Shown: positions 35,131-43,785, numbered from the stretch's first letter. The stretch is 64,000 nt of DNA from Halomonas sp. KAO (GCF_015595025.1 NZ_JADNRL010000010.1:173712-237711); one strand, 5' to 3'. Numbers and translations are program-made. Notes: generated by a model not told the origin, from the sequence alone.

Positions 35131-35835
35131 TCACCGACCCAGTTCGTTGTAGGCGGGCAGGGTCAGCAGGCTGGCACCGACGCTCGAACGGTTCACACCT
35201 CTGGAGAGCGGGGATTCGGGGCGAACGGCCCAGTCCTGATCATGGTTGAAATGCTGGCGGGCCACTTCAATCTCGGCGCGAGCACCGAGGACAGTACCGC
35301 TCCACAGCTGCTCGAACTGCTCGCGAGGCACCACCAGAGTGCCGGCGGCGGGGTCTCCCACCAGAATATTGTCGGCATCGATTCCCTTGACGACGACGAA
35401 GTGCTTGTAGCCACCGGTGTTTACCATCGTGATGGCAGGAACACCGATGCGAATGAAGTCATCCAGCGCGATCCGGAACCCGTCGGCATTGAGTCCACTA
35501 CCATCCAGGTAGCGCTTCATATCGAGCATGGAAAATCCGTATCGCTGAATCTTCTCGGCATCACCAGCGCGAATCATGCTCTCGAAGACCTCGGCCTCGG
35601 TGGTGTCACGCTGATAGTGGTAGGTCAGCAGCGTCGCCACGGCGGCCGAACCACAGCTGAAGTCATACTCTTGCTTGACCACCCTGTCCCAGCCTTTCTC
35701 CTGCAGGCTCTTGGCCTCGACCTGAAAGTTGCCAAATCGATTGGCGATGGTGACTTGTCCGGCGATAACGTCCATGCTGCTCACGGCGAGCATCAGCGAT
35801 GCCACGCCACAGCAAATATTCCGAAACACGTTCAT
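35131..35835 (-). CDS. C39-family cysteine peptidase, FapD-like
   Basis: Exported peptidase of 234 residues with an N-terminal signal (about residues 1-25). The catalytic Cys motif QEYDFSCGSAAVATLLTYHY (about residues 55-74) is followed by the His motif GGYKHFVVVKG (about 142) and the Asp of ILVGDPAAG (about 157), the C39 triad. Stand-alone periplasmic C39 peptidases of this type occur as FapD in Pseudomonas amyloid loci; C39 domains otherwise trim double-glycine leaders in ABC exporters. It lies between two secreted-protein genes in the operon, so maturation or export of the Gly-rich protein is a plausible job. Confidence 0.8.
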   Translation of the reverse strand: MNVFRNICCGVASLMLAVSSMDVIAGQVTIANRFGNFQVEAKSLQEKGWDRVVKQEYDFSCGSAAVATLLTYHYQRDTTEAEVFESMIRAGDAEKIQRYGFSMLDMKRYLDGSGLNADGFRIALDDFIRIGVPAITMVNTGGYKHFVVVKGIDADNILVGDPAAGTLVVPREQFEQLWSGTVLGARAEIEVARQHFNHDQDWAVRPESPLSRGVNRSSVGASLLTLPAYNELGR

Positions 35836-35883
35836 GGCGAATCATCTCTTGGTGGACGTATCATGTGGCGAATGCCCGCCGCG

Positions 35884-36360
35884 TCAATTAGCGATAAACA
35901 CGCTGATCCCCACCGCGTTATTGATAGAATTTCCGCTGCCAGTCACGGCGCTGAAGATGCCGGTACCGCTATAGCTACCCAGTGCCTCTCGCGCGAAGGT
36001 GATATTTCCCGACACCATGTTGCCCCCTATATCGAAGGAGGTATCATTCACCGACGCCTTCATCTTCTGAACGCTCTTGACCGTGTTGACGTTGACAATT
36101 TTCTGTCCTTCTCGAGCCCTGGCTTGTTCCATCGTCGCAAGATCCATATGCTCCATGGCTGCAAAGCCCGCTGTGCCCTCTACCGGCCTCTCACTTCCTC
36201 CCGCGGCGAACACGGAAACTTCCTGGTACATGTTGATGCCTGTCTCCGCCTGGCTGTACGACGCGCCTACCGCAAGCAGCGCTGCCAGGATAAAGGGCAC
36301 CGTCGCCGTGTGGCGATGACGCCTCATGCCGGGGCATGAACCAACCGTTTTACTTTTCAT
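35884..36360 (-). CDS. Small secreted protein of the fibre operon
   Basis: Protein of 158 residues with a long basic N-terminus and signal peptide (cleavage likely after YSQA, about residue 37). The mature part contains MEQARAREGQKIVNVNTV and a C-terminal SGNITFAREALGSYSG followed by TGSGNSINNAVGISVFIAN. The Asn/Ser/Gly-rich ending resembles fibre-subunit tails and the ends of the FapE-like protein. I start at the ATG at 36360, six bases after GGGAGGT, not at the upstream TTG. I do not recognise the family; a minor subunit or nucleator is an inference from position. Confidence 0.65.
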   Translation of the reverse strand: MKSKTVGSCPGMRRHRHTATVPFILAALLAVGASYSQAETGINMYQEVSVFAAGGSERPVEGTAGFAAMEHMDLATMEQARAREGQKIVNVNTVKSVQKMKASVNDTSFDIGGNMVSGNITFAREALGSYSGTGIFSAVTGSGNSINNAVGISVFIAN

Positions 36361-36470
36361 GGCGTGACCTCCCAAACTCCATCCCTAGGGACGTTTCATC
36401 AAGGAGCCAGTGGAGATTCCTCCACCGGCTCCCGACTCTTGCGTCGTTGCAGCGCGTCATGCGCTCCGGA

Positions 36471-37670
36471 TCAGTTGCCGATGCTCACGTTGCTGTGAGC
36501 CGCCACGCTGGTACCGGACAGCTGAGAGTTGTAGAGGCCGGTGGACACGTTCATGTTGTTGATACCACCGAACACTCCGCCTCCCACGGAGACGTTGGCC
36601 GCGCCTGTGCGCAGGATGGCTGCACCGCCGTTACCGCCGTTACCGCCGGCACCGCCGCCACCTGCATAAGCGTAGGCATCACCTGTGGCAGCACTGCCGC
36701 CACCGCCACCGCCACCGTAGCCGTTGCCGCCATCGCCAGCCACCGCGCTGGCCCAGCCGGTACCGCTGCCGTCGCCACCTGCACCGGAACCAGTGCCGGT
36801 ACCGCTACCGCTACCGGTGCCGGTGCCGCTGCCTGCACCTCCAGTGCCGGCCGTGGCTCCGGAAGAGGCGCCGGCCGTGGAGTTGGCATTCTGGGAGCCA
36901 CCTGCACCGCCGGGAGCGAGGAAGCCGCCTGAGCCACCATCGCCGTTCTGGTCGTTATCGGCATTGGAGGCGGAGAGCGCACCACTGCCAGCATCGGCAC
37001 TACCGCCGGCGCCCAAGCCGAGGCCGGAACCTGTCCCGGTGCCAGTACCTGTACCAGTACCATCACCGCCTGCCCCGGCACCAAGGCCCAGAGATCCGGC
37101 GTCGCCACCTTGAGCGCCATTTCCATTTCCACCATTACCGCCGACACCCAGACCGACGTTGAGGGAGAATGCCGCACCACCGGCACCACCGCTAGCACCG
37201 GTAGCACCAGCACCACCATTGATATTAATGCGGGCTCCAGTGACAGTTGACGTCATATCCTGGCGAGAGATCACACTGGTGGAGGTGTTGTAGGACTCAC
37301 TCATGGCCCAGGCGTCGCCGCCACGGCCGGTAGAGCCGCCCATGCCGCCCATGCCGGTACCACTGCCATAGCCACCTGAACCTGCGCCGCCGGTGCCACC
37401 CGCGCCACCGGAACCGCCACCACCCAGCAGGCCGCCGTCGTTGTCGTCGCCGCCATCGGCACTACCGCCAGTACCAGCACCACCAGCGCCCAAGCCGAAC
37501 CCTGCTCCGCCAGTGGAACCACCACTAGAACCACCAACAGCGGTAGCGGTGGAGGTTACATCCTGATCGGCTCCATCAGAGAAGGTTGCGGTTGGGTTGG
37601 CATGTGCCGTAGAGATGGCCATTACCAAGGCCAGCAGAGGCGTACCCGCGAGTACAAGATGCTTTTTCAT
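36471..37670 (-). CDS. Gly-rich secreted protein, putative fibre/amyloid subunit
   Basis: Exported protein of 399 residues after a clear signal peptide (MKKHLVLAGTPLLALVMAIS, cleavage near AHAN). The mature chain is dominated by Gly with Ala, Ser, Thr and Asn in runs such as GTGTGTGTGTGSGLGLGAGG. Three non-repetitive islands break it up: about residues 118-155 (WAMSESYNTSTSVISRQDMT), about 170-180 (AFSLNVGLGVGG), and the C-terminus (GGVFGGINNMNVSTGLYNSQ). There is no cysteine, unlike FapC. The second ATG (37670) is preferred because GGAG is eight bases away. First gene behind the sigma-54 promoter. Function is inferred, not recognised. Confidence 0.75.
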   Translation of the reverse strand: MKKHLVLAGTPLLALVMAISTAHANPTATFSDGADQDVTSTATAVGGSSGGSTGGAGFGLGAGGAGTGGSADGGDDNDGGLLGGGGSGGAGGTGGAGSGGYGSGTGMGGMGGSTGRGGDAWAMSESYNTSTSVISRQDMTSTVTGARININGGAGATGASGGAGGAAFSLNVGLGVGGNGGNGNGAQGGDAGSLGLGAGAGGDGTGTGTGTGTGSGLGLGAGGSADAGSGALSASNADNDQNGDGGSGGFLAPGGAGGSQNANSTAGASSGATAGTGGAGSGTGTGSGSGTGTGSGAGGDGSGTGWASAVAGDGGNGYGGGGGGGSAATGDAYAYAGGGGAGGNGGNGGAAILRTGAANVSVGGGVFGGINNMNVSTGLYNSQLSGTSVAAHSNVSIGN

Positions 37671-37784
37671 GATCATGTCTCCATTTGTTATTGCTGCTGC
37701 AGCCTACGAACCTGCGTCACCGGTTTGACCCGCTTATTTCCCGGCCCCTTGAATGACGCTCGCGTTCGCAGTCGGTAAATACCA

Positions 37785-37800
37785 AGCAACCCTCATGCCA
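37785..37800 (-). promoter_or_regulatory. Sigma-54 (-24/-12) promoter of the fibre operon
   Basis: On the minus strand the sequence reads TGGCATG-AGGG-TTGCT. It matches the RpoN consensus TGGCACG-N4-TTGCW at all invariant positions, with one change (C to T) in the -24 block. Predicted transcription start is near 37774, giving a leader of about 100 bases to the Gly-rich gene. Confidence 0.8.
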
Positions 37801-37931
37801 CCAAGGCGGCCAGGGCATGTAACACATGACAACACAAAGAAACTTTTCTCCGCTCTCTTAGGAAAACCGGCATTACGCAGCCAGAGGCCTTAACAGAAAA
37901 TGTCCAATTGCTGAGACAGTGGGAGACTACA

Positions 37932-37951
37932 TTGGCCTATATACAGGCCAA
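37932..37951. promoter_or_regulatory. Candidate upstream activator site (UAS) palindrome
   Basis: TTGGCCT-ATATAC-AGGCCAA, a perfect 7-bp inverted repeat with a 6-bp spacer. Its centre is about 167 bp upstream of the predicted sigma-54 start site, inside the usual range for enhancer-binding proteins. A second, imperfect palindrome lies at 37970-37987. The activator at 31727 is the natural candidate to bind here. The rest of the 37677-38359 gap shows no gene and is AT-richer than its surroundings. Confidence 0.5.
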
Positions 37952-38359
37952 ACTCCGCCCCAATTAAGGTTTCGAGAGACTCTGAAAAGTGCCGCATTAA
38001 TAAGACTATTAGGGCGTATCGCTAACTTTTTAATAGGTCGAAATCGTCAGAAGATATAGTCAGCAAGATGCCTTACCTTACATTACCCACCTATTCCTTA
38101 CATTGGACGTACTCTCACGGCCTGTTTGTGTTCTTGGCTTTGACACAGAAAAAGCCAATGAAAATGGACAGGAACAGCACCGATGCTCTTTTGTCTCATG
38201 ATGAAAATGCCACAAGCTCTCGGTCACCCGGGCTCGCGCCACCAGTCCGGGCTCCAGCTTCTCACGCAGGCCATGCAGTAGCCGTCTGTTCCCCGCCGGT
38301 CGCTACCGCTATGCTGCGGCGATACATTGCCGCATTACCGATATCCGACGAGGAGAAGC

Positions 38360-39388
38360 ATGAAAGAGACCAAACGCATCGACCTGGCACTACAGGGTGG
38401 CGGTGCCCATGGCGCCTTCACCTGGGGCGTCATGGACCGCCTGCTGGAAGACCCCCGCATCGAGATCGAGGGAATCAGCGGGACCAGCGCTGGGGCCATG
38501 AACGGTGTGGTCATGGCCGATGCCCTGACCCGCGGCGACCGCGATACCGCCCGCCAGGCACTGCATGACTTCTGGCAGGCAGTCAGCCGAGCCGGCATGG
38601 CCAGCCCAATCCGCCGCGGCCCCCTGGACATACTGACCGACAACTGGAGCCTGGATCACTCCCCGGGGTATGTGACCATGGATCTGATGAGCCGGCTGCT
38701 CTCGCCCTATCAGCTCAATCCCTTCGACCTCAACCCTCTGCGGGATATCGTCGCCGAGCGCGTCGATTTCGAGCGGGTACGTCGCTGCCAGGATCTTCAT
38801 CTCTTCGTCACCGCAACCAATGTGCGAACCGGCAAGCAGCGCATCTTCAAGCGCGAGGAGATGAGTCTCGATGCCGTGATGGCCTCGGCCTGCCTGCCCA
38901 CGGTATTCAAGGCCGTAGAGATCGACGGTGAGGCCTACTGGGATGGGGGCTACATGGGCAATCCCTCGCTGATGCCACTGATGGAAAACTGCAAGTCCCG
39001 GGATATCGTCATCGTGCAGATCAACCCGATCTATCGCGAGGCACTTCCCACCAGCGCCGCGGCGATAATGAACCGTCTCAATGAGATCACCTTCAACGCC
39101 TCACTGATCAAGGAGGTGCGAATGATCGCCATGCTCCAGCGCCTGCTGGGCGACCAGGAGGTAGATATCGGCTGCTATGCCGACACCCTCTTTCATCGCA
39201 TCATCGGCGACGAGGTGCTGGACGAGCTCTCCATCTCGAGCAAGATGAATGCGGAATGGCCCTTCCTCTGCCATCTGCGTGACGCGGGACGCAATACTGC
39301 CGAGGCGTGGTTAGCGGAGCACTTTCCAGCCCTCGGTCACCACTCCACTCTCGACGTGGAGCAGGTCTATCAGATAGAGGAGTCGTAA
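38360..39388 (+). CDS. Patatin-like phospholipase
   Basis: Cytoplasmic serine acyl hydrolase of 342 residues. The oxyanion-hole stretch LALQGGGAHGAFTWGV is at residues 8-23, the nucleophile motif GISGTSAGA at about 45-53, and the Asp of the Ser-Asp dyad in YWDGGYMGNP near residue 195. This is the RssA/patatin architecture; some relatives are assigned to lipid or polyhydroxyalkanoate turnover, which I cannot distinguish here. The ATG at 38360 follows AGGAGAAGC; the frame is open a little further upstream but without a ribosome-binding site. Confidence 0.9.
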   Translation: MKETKRIDLALQGGGAHGAFTWGVMDRLLEDPRIEIEGISGTSAGAMNGVVMADALTRGDRDTARQALHDFWQAVSRAGMASPIRRGPLDILTDNWSLDHSPGYVTMDLMSRLLSPYQLNPFDLNPLRDIVAERVDFERVRRCQDLHLFVTATNVRTGKQRIFKREEMSLDAVMASACLPTVFKAVEIDGEAYWDGGYMGNPSLMPLMENCKSRDIVIVQINPIYREALPTSAAAIMNRLNEITFNASLIKEVRMIAMLQRLLGDQEVDIGCYADTLFHRIIGDEVLDELSISSKMNAEWPFLCHLRDAGRNTAEAWLAEHFPALGHHSTLDVEQVYQIEES

Positions 39389-39618
39389 TCTGCGTTGACA
39401 CTCCGCAAGCCCCCCACCTTGCCAGCACCGGAATGGCCCACCATGCTCAGCAATGCGGGGGCACCACTCGCCCCGCCACAGTCCAGGCCAGAGGAGGGAT
39501 ATCTCAGCGCTACTGACACCGTCAGGCCGCTGTCACCTTCCTGACATCGAGCGCTGACAGTGTCGACATCGGGGTGTCACATGACGCCCGTCTAGCGACA
39601 TTCAGGAGAGCTGCGCCG

Positions 39619-41013
39619 ATGGTACGCATCGACAAGAAGGCCACCCGGCTGTACGTGCTGGACACCAACGTGCTGCTGCACGACCCCGCCGCCATCTACC
39701 AATTCGATGAGCATGAGGTCGTCATTCCCATGACCGTGCTCGAAGAGCTCGACAAGCACAAGAACGGCATTCGCGAGATCGCCCGCTCGGCCCGCCAGGT
39801 CAGTCGCACCCTGTCAGACCTCACCGCCAATGCCGGTCTCGACCAGATCCGCGAAGGCATCCCCATACCGCGCCTCAACGGCCCCGAGGGCCGGCTGCGC
39901 CTGCTCTGCTATACCGACCTGACTACACTCGAAACCCTGGAAGACAGCCCCGACAACCGCATCCTCGCCGAAACCTGCCGACTACATGGCGAGCGCAGTG
40001 ACGCCTCGGTAATCCTGATCACCAAGGACATCAACCTGCGCGTCAAGGCCGCTGCCCTCGGCGTGCCGGTGGAGGACTACCTCACCGATCGCGTCTTCAC
40101 CGACAGCGATGCCATGCTGGAAGGGGTCAAGATCTACCCCAATACCGGCAGTGAACTATGGAACGACCTCGCCCTTGATGTCACGGTGGAGCGCGACCAC
40201 CAGCACCTCACCTACCACCTGAGCGGCGAGATCCCCGTCGCCTGGCACCCCGGGATGCTGGTCGCCGACGACGATGCCGGCTTCGAGGCCGTGGTGCGCG
40301 AACTAGGCGACAGGCACGCCCGCCTGAAGCTGCTGACCAACTATCGACACGGCGCCAGCGTCTGGGGAGTGCACGCCAGTGATTGCCGCCAGAACTTCGC
40401 CTTCAACCTACTGATGGACGATGACATCGATCTCGTCACCATTGCCGGAAGCGCCGGCACCGGCAAGACCTTCATGACCCTGGCCGCGGCCTTTCAACAG
40501 ACCCTGGACAGCAAGCGGTTCGAGCGCATGGTCTTCACCCGAGCGCCTATCTCCATGAGCGAGGATATCGGCTTCCTGCCGGGCACCGAGGAGGAGAAGA
40601 TGTCGCCCTGGATGGGGGCCTTCCATGACAACATGGATAACCTGCTGCGCAATGAAGATGGCGAGTCCAGCTGGGACAACGGAGCCACCCGCCAGCTGCT
40701 TGGCGCACGTGTCCAGATCCGGGCTCCCGGCTTCATGCGCGGGCGAACACTCAACGACACCTTCCTGATCATCGACGAGGCACAGAACTTTACTCCCAAG
40801 CAGCTCAAGTCGCTGGTCACTCGAGCCGGGCGCAACACCAAGATTGTCTGCCTGGGCAACGTGGGACAGATCGATACGCCTTATCTTACCGCCAATACCT
40901 GTGGCATGGCGGCGCTGGTGCAGCGCTTCCGCGACTGGCCCCATGCGGGCCACGTGACCCTCAAGAGCGTGGAGCGCTCTCGCCTGGCGCTGGCCGGGGA
41001 GGAGCTGCTTTAA
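39619..41013 (+). CDS. PhoH-family ATPase with N-terminal PIN domain
   Basis: Cytoplasmic protein of 464 residues. A PIN nuclease-like domain fills residues about 8-150, starting LYVLDTNVLLHDP, with further acidic residues (DNRILAETC, DASVILITKD). The PhoH ATPase domain (about 250-460) has Walker A GSAGTGKTF and Walker B FLIIDEAQNF. PIN-PhoH proteins act as RNA helicase/RNases in the organisms where they have been tested. ATG at 39619 follows CAGGAGAG. Monocistronic, ending before a strong hairpin. The 230-bp gap before it shows only several GTGTCA/TGACAC-like words. Confidence 0.92.
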   Translation: MVRIDKKATRLYVLDTNVLLHDPAAIYQFDEHEVVIPMTVLEELDKHKNGIREIARSARQVSRTLSDLTANAGLDQIREGIPIPRLNGPEGRLRLLCYTDLTTLETLEDSPDNRILAETCRLHGERSDASVILITKDINLRVKAAALGVPVEDYLTDRVFTDSDAMLEGVKIYPNTGSELWNDLALDVTVERDHQHLTYHLSGEIPVAWHPGMLVADDDAGFEAVVRELGDRHARLKLLTNYRHGASVWGVHASDCRQNFAFNLLMDDDIDLVTIAGSAGTGKTFMTLAAAFQQTLDSKRFERMVFTRAPISMSEDIGFLPGTEEEKMSPWMGAFHDNMDNLLRNEDGESSWDNGATRQLLGARVQIRAPGFMRGRTLNDTFLIIDEAQNFTPKQLKSLVTRAGRNTKIVCLGNVGQIDTPYLTANTCGMAALVQRFRDWPHAGHVTLKSVERSRLALAGEELL

Positions 41014-41054
41014 CCCGGCTATGCCGGAAGCTGCAACTGGTAAGTAGGCGCCTT

Positions 41055-41088
41055 CCCTCCTCCGCGAACTGAAGTTCGCGGAGGAGGG
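41055..41088. terminator. Perfect 15-bp hairpin after phoH-like gene
   Basis: Arms CCCTCCTCCGCGAAC and GTTCGCGGAGGAGGG with a TGAA loop. It lies between convergent genes (PhoH-like and zinc-ribbon). No T-run follows in either direction, so it is a strong structure with uncertain terminator efficiency. Confidence 0.6.
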
Positions 41089-41185
41089 GTACAAGCGCGG
41101 GGAGACCTAACCTTTGTGCAGCAGGCGGTGCCCCCGCTCTGGAGCTGGGTGGCCAAGGAGGGTGTGCTGCCTTCAGGAGCGATGT

Positions 41186-41407
41186 TCAGCGGTTGCGATT
41201 GACCGCCGCCTCGATCAACGCCTCGCTCTGGCTCCCAGGTCCTTGCCTGAGCACCGTCTGGGCCTCATGCCACAGACAGATCATCTTGCCGCATGAGGCA
41301 CAATGCACCTTGTCATCCGGGTTCTTCACCTGGGAGACGCGCATCAGATGGCTACCACAGCTCGGGCAGGGCACCGGCAGGCGTAGGTCTTCGGATAGTC
41401 CGGACAT
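41186..41407 (-). CDS. Small zinc-ribbon protein
   Basis: Predicted cytoplasmic protein of 73 residues. Two CxxC knuckles, PCPSCGSH and HCASCGKM, separated by 17 residues or so, form a zinc ribbon. A good AAGGAG site lies about nine bases before the ATG at 41407. It sits 83 bp downstream of the diguanylate cyclase gene on the same strand and could be cotranscribed. I recognise no specific family; nucleic-acid or protein binding is the usual role of such folds. Confidence 0.7.
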   Translation of the reverse strand: MSGLSEDLRLPVPCPSCGSHLMRVSQVKNPDDKVHCASCGKMICLWHEAQTVLRQGPGSQSEALIEAAVNRNR

Positions 41408-41490
41408 GCTGAAGGTCTCCTTCTGGTTGGGGATGGTGTGCTGCCATCGTGACGAGGTGAGGGGCGGATTGCCACCCCACCTTCACTTTC

Positions 41491-42828
41491 TCACTGAGTT
41501 TCGGGAGCCTGTATAAGTGTCTCGGGTCCACAGATCCGGTTTCGGCCAGCCCGCTTGGCGCGATAAAGCGCGCGATCCGCCTGGGCGAGTCCCGACTCCA
41601 GCGAGGTATCGCCACCGAACGCCGCAAGCCCCAGGCTGACGGTGAAGCGGACCGTCTCGTTGCCCGTCTCCAGCGTAATGGCGGCGACCGCCTCCCGCAC
41701 GCGCTCCAGCATGCTCCACGCCTCTTCAGGTTGGCTGTCCACCAGCACCACGGCAAACTCCTCTCCGCCGATACGCGCAAAGAGATCATAAGGGCGCAGC
41801 GATTCACGACAGGTCGTAGCAAACGCCTGCAACGCCAGATCTCCCAGAGCATGGCCATAGGTGTCGTTCAGGTTCTTGAAATGGTCGATATCGAGCATGG
41901 CCAGCGACAGAGTCTCGCCGTGGCGAGCGGCACGTGCCAACGCTGCGTCACCCTGCTCGAAAAAGGCACGCCGGTTGAGGGCCCCGGTCAACATATCGGT
42001 AGCCACCAGCTGCTGCACACGGCGCTCCACCTGCTTGCGCTCATCGATATCGATAAGCAGCCCATCCCATATCACATCGCCACCTCCACGCGCCAGGGGC
42101 GTAGCGCGAGCCTCAACCCAGCGAACCCCTTGAGGAAGCGTGAGGCGGAACTCCAGCTGCCAGGGCGTAAACGATACCGTAGACTGAGCCAGGCAAGTCT
42201 CCAGGCGCTGTCGATCATCCACGGGTAAACAGCCAAGCAGGGTTTCGGGGTCTTCCTGGCACTGCTCCGGCGTCAAGCCGAACAGTGAGCGCAGCACAGC
42301 GCTGACATAGAGGAACTCGAGCCGGGCATCGCTATCCTGCCGGAGCCGAAACAGAACTCCCGGCACCCTGGAGACGGTGCCATCCAGGCGCTCCAGCAGC
42401 TGGCGCTCGTAGAGAGCCCGCTGTCGCATGCCGGTGACGTCATACTGAATGACCAACAGCCGCAGGGGACCGTGATCACGCTTCAGCGGCTGAATAATGG
42501 TGGTCTGGTGACGCAGGGAGCCATCCGCACGGCGACACAGCAACACGCCCTGCCAAGGCATCAGAGTCGTCACGCTCTGCTCGATGGCCTGGGAAATATC
42601 ACCATGCAGCGGGTCGATATCGAGCGTCACGGCACGCCTGCCGAGCAGTTGGCCGGGCGGAAAGCCGGCATGGCGCTCGAAGTCGGGGTTGACCCGGCAT
42701 ACCACCCCCTGCTCGTCGAGCAGCATGACACTGCCCGGGTAATACTCCAGAAGCAGCGCATCCAGATCAGGCTCCCTGACCGATCGACCACGCCACCACC
42801 GCAACCACCTCTCCCCGATTGCTGCCAT
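41491..42828 (-). CDS. Diguanylate cyclase with two PAS domains
   Basis: Synthesises cyclic di-GMP. 445 residues, no transmembrane helix. PAS-like domains at about residues 20-135 (LLDEQGVVCRVNPDFERHAG) and 150-270 (WQLEFRLTLPQGVRWVEARA) precede a GGDEF domain (about 275-440). The active-site loop is GGEEF and an RPYD (RxxD) inhibitory-site motif lies five residues upstream, so product inhibition is expected. ATG at 42828 follows GGGGAGAGGAG; a start nine codons upstream is possible. Cyclic di-GMP signalling commonly governs surface fibres and VpsR-type regulators, so a link to the 31-38 kb locus is conceivable but not shown. Confidence 0.9.
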   Translation of the reverse strand: MAAIGERWLRWWRGRSVREPDLDALLLEYYPGSVMLLDEQGVVCRVNPDFERHAGFPPGQLLGRRAVTLDIDPLHGDISQAIEQSVTTLMPWQGVLLCRRADGSLRHQTTIIQPLKRDHGPLRLLVIQYDVTGMRQRALYERQLLERLDGTVSRVPGVLFRLRQDSDARLEFLYVSAVLRSLFGLTPEQCQEDPETLLGCLPVDDRQRLETCLAQSTVSFTPWQLEFRLTLPQGVRWVEARATPLARGGGDVIWDGLLIDIDERKQVERRVQQLVATDMLTGALNRRAFFEQGDAALARAARHGETLSLAMLDIDHFKNLNDTYGHALGDLALQAFATTCRESLRPYDLFARIGGEEFAVVLVDSQPEEAWSMLERVREAVAAITLETGNETVRFTVSLGLAAFGGDTSLESGLAQADRALYRAKRAGRNRICGPETLIQAPETQ

Positions 42829-43116
42829 CTCCTCTCCCCGCGTTATTCCCTGCACAAAAATCGGGCCTTTCCATGCCCTTCTACCAGCCTAGCCCAGTTT
42901 CACCCCGGGCATGTACCGCGCGTACCGGTGCCGGCAAGCAAGGCGCCCGACTCGCCGGGCGCCGGTATGATTCAGGCCCTCGCGCTTGAGGGGGTCCAGG
43001 CACCGTCCAGTGTCTCGGAGAGCCTGCGGGCATGAAAATCGTGACGACTACCCTGCCTGCAGGCGCCCGAACTGTCGAGACGACCTTTGACGACACTTGT
43101 CGTGAGAGAGTGGCTC

Positions 43117-43785
43117 TCAGCTCACCAGCTGCTTGCTTAGCCAGTGACCGATATCCGTCACCTGCTGAGGGCAGACGGCATGCGCCATGGGGTACTGGCG
43201 ATAGTGGGCGGGATAGCCCTGGGACTTGACCTTCTCGAAGCCGGCACGCCCCAGCGCCTCGGGCACCACCGGGTCGAAGCTGCCGTGATGCACCTCGATG
43301 GGCAGCTCGCGATTGGCCTCGGCCAGGGAGATGTTCTCGGCAGTTGCGAAGTAGGTGGAGAGCGCCAGTAGCCCCCCCAGAGGCTGCTCGAAGGAGAGCG
43401 CCGCCTGATAGGCTACCGCGCCTCCCTGGGAGAAACCGGCCAGAATGATGCGCCGACTCTCGATACCGAGATCGATCTGTTCTCGCACCAGCCCCTGAAT
43501 GCGCTCGGCCGAACGTATCAGCTGCGCCTCGTCGACACGGCGGTCGAGGCTCATCTCCTTGATGTCATACCAGGCCGGCATCACCATGCCACCATTGATG
43601 GTCACCGGCAGGCGCGGTGCGTGGGGCAGGATAAAGCGCACTCCGGCGTCGGCGGGCAGCGATAGCGCCGGCACCAGCGGCTCGAAGTCGCGCCCATCGG
43701 CGCCCAGGCCGTGAAGAATAAAGACGCAGGCGTCGGCAGGCTTGCCGCCCTTGGGGTCGATGATCAGCTCACCGGGCTCGCTCAT
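43117..43785 (-). CDS. Carboxylesterase (phospholipase/carboxylesterase family)
   Basis: Soluble alpha/beta hydrolase of 222 residues. The opening ACVFILHGLGADGRDF holds the oxyanion loop. The nucleophile motif is GFSQGGAVAYQ (about residue 115), the Asp is in GSFDPVVP (about 168), and the His in MAHAVCPQQ (about 200), completing the triad of EstB-like esterases. Stands alone; the 288-bp gap toward the diguanylate cyclase shows no convincing gene. Confidence 0.92.
   Translation of the reverse strand: MSEPGELIIDPKGGKPADACVFILHGLGADGRDFEPLVPALSLPADAGVRFILPHAPRLPVTINGGMVMPAWYDIKEMSLDRRVDEAQLIRSAERIQGLVREQIDLGIESRRIILAGFSQGGAVAYQAALSFEQPLGGLLALSTYFATAENISLAEANRELPIEVHHGSFDPVVPEALGRAGFEKVKSQGYPAHYRQYPMAHAVCPQQVTDIGHWLSKQLVS

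Noticed and set aside
36551..37219. Alternative reading frames within the Gly-rich gene (Val/Pro/Ala-rich translations)
   Set aside because: These are shadows of the repetitive GGN codons. Only the frame with a signal peptide and varied codons is credible.
36600..37560. CRISPR-like or satellite repeat in the Gly-rich gene
   Set aside because: The repetition is at the amino-acid level with degenerate codons; there are no regularly spaced identical DNA repeats.
38068..38568. A plus-strand gene upstream of the patatin gene
   Set aside because: It runs into the patatin frame with low-complexity translation and no ribosome-binding site; the region is better read as a promoter area.
43032..43229. 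A 65-codon frame between the diguanylate cyclase and carboxylesterase genes
   Set aside because: It overlaps the esterase 3' end in the opposite direction and shows no motif, although the ATG context is acceptable.
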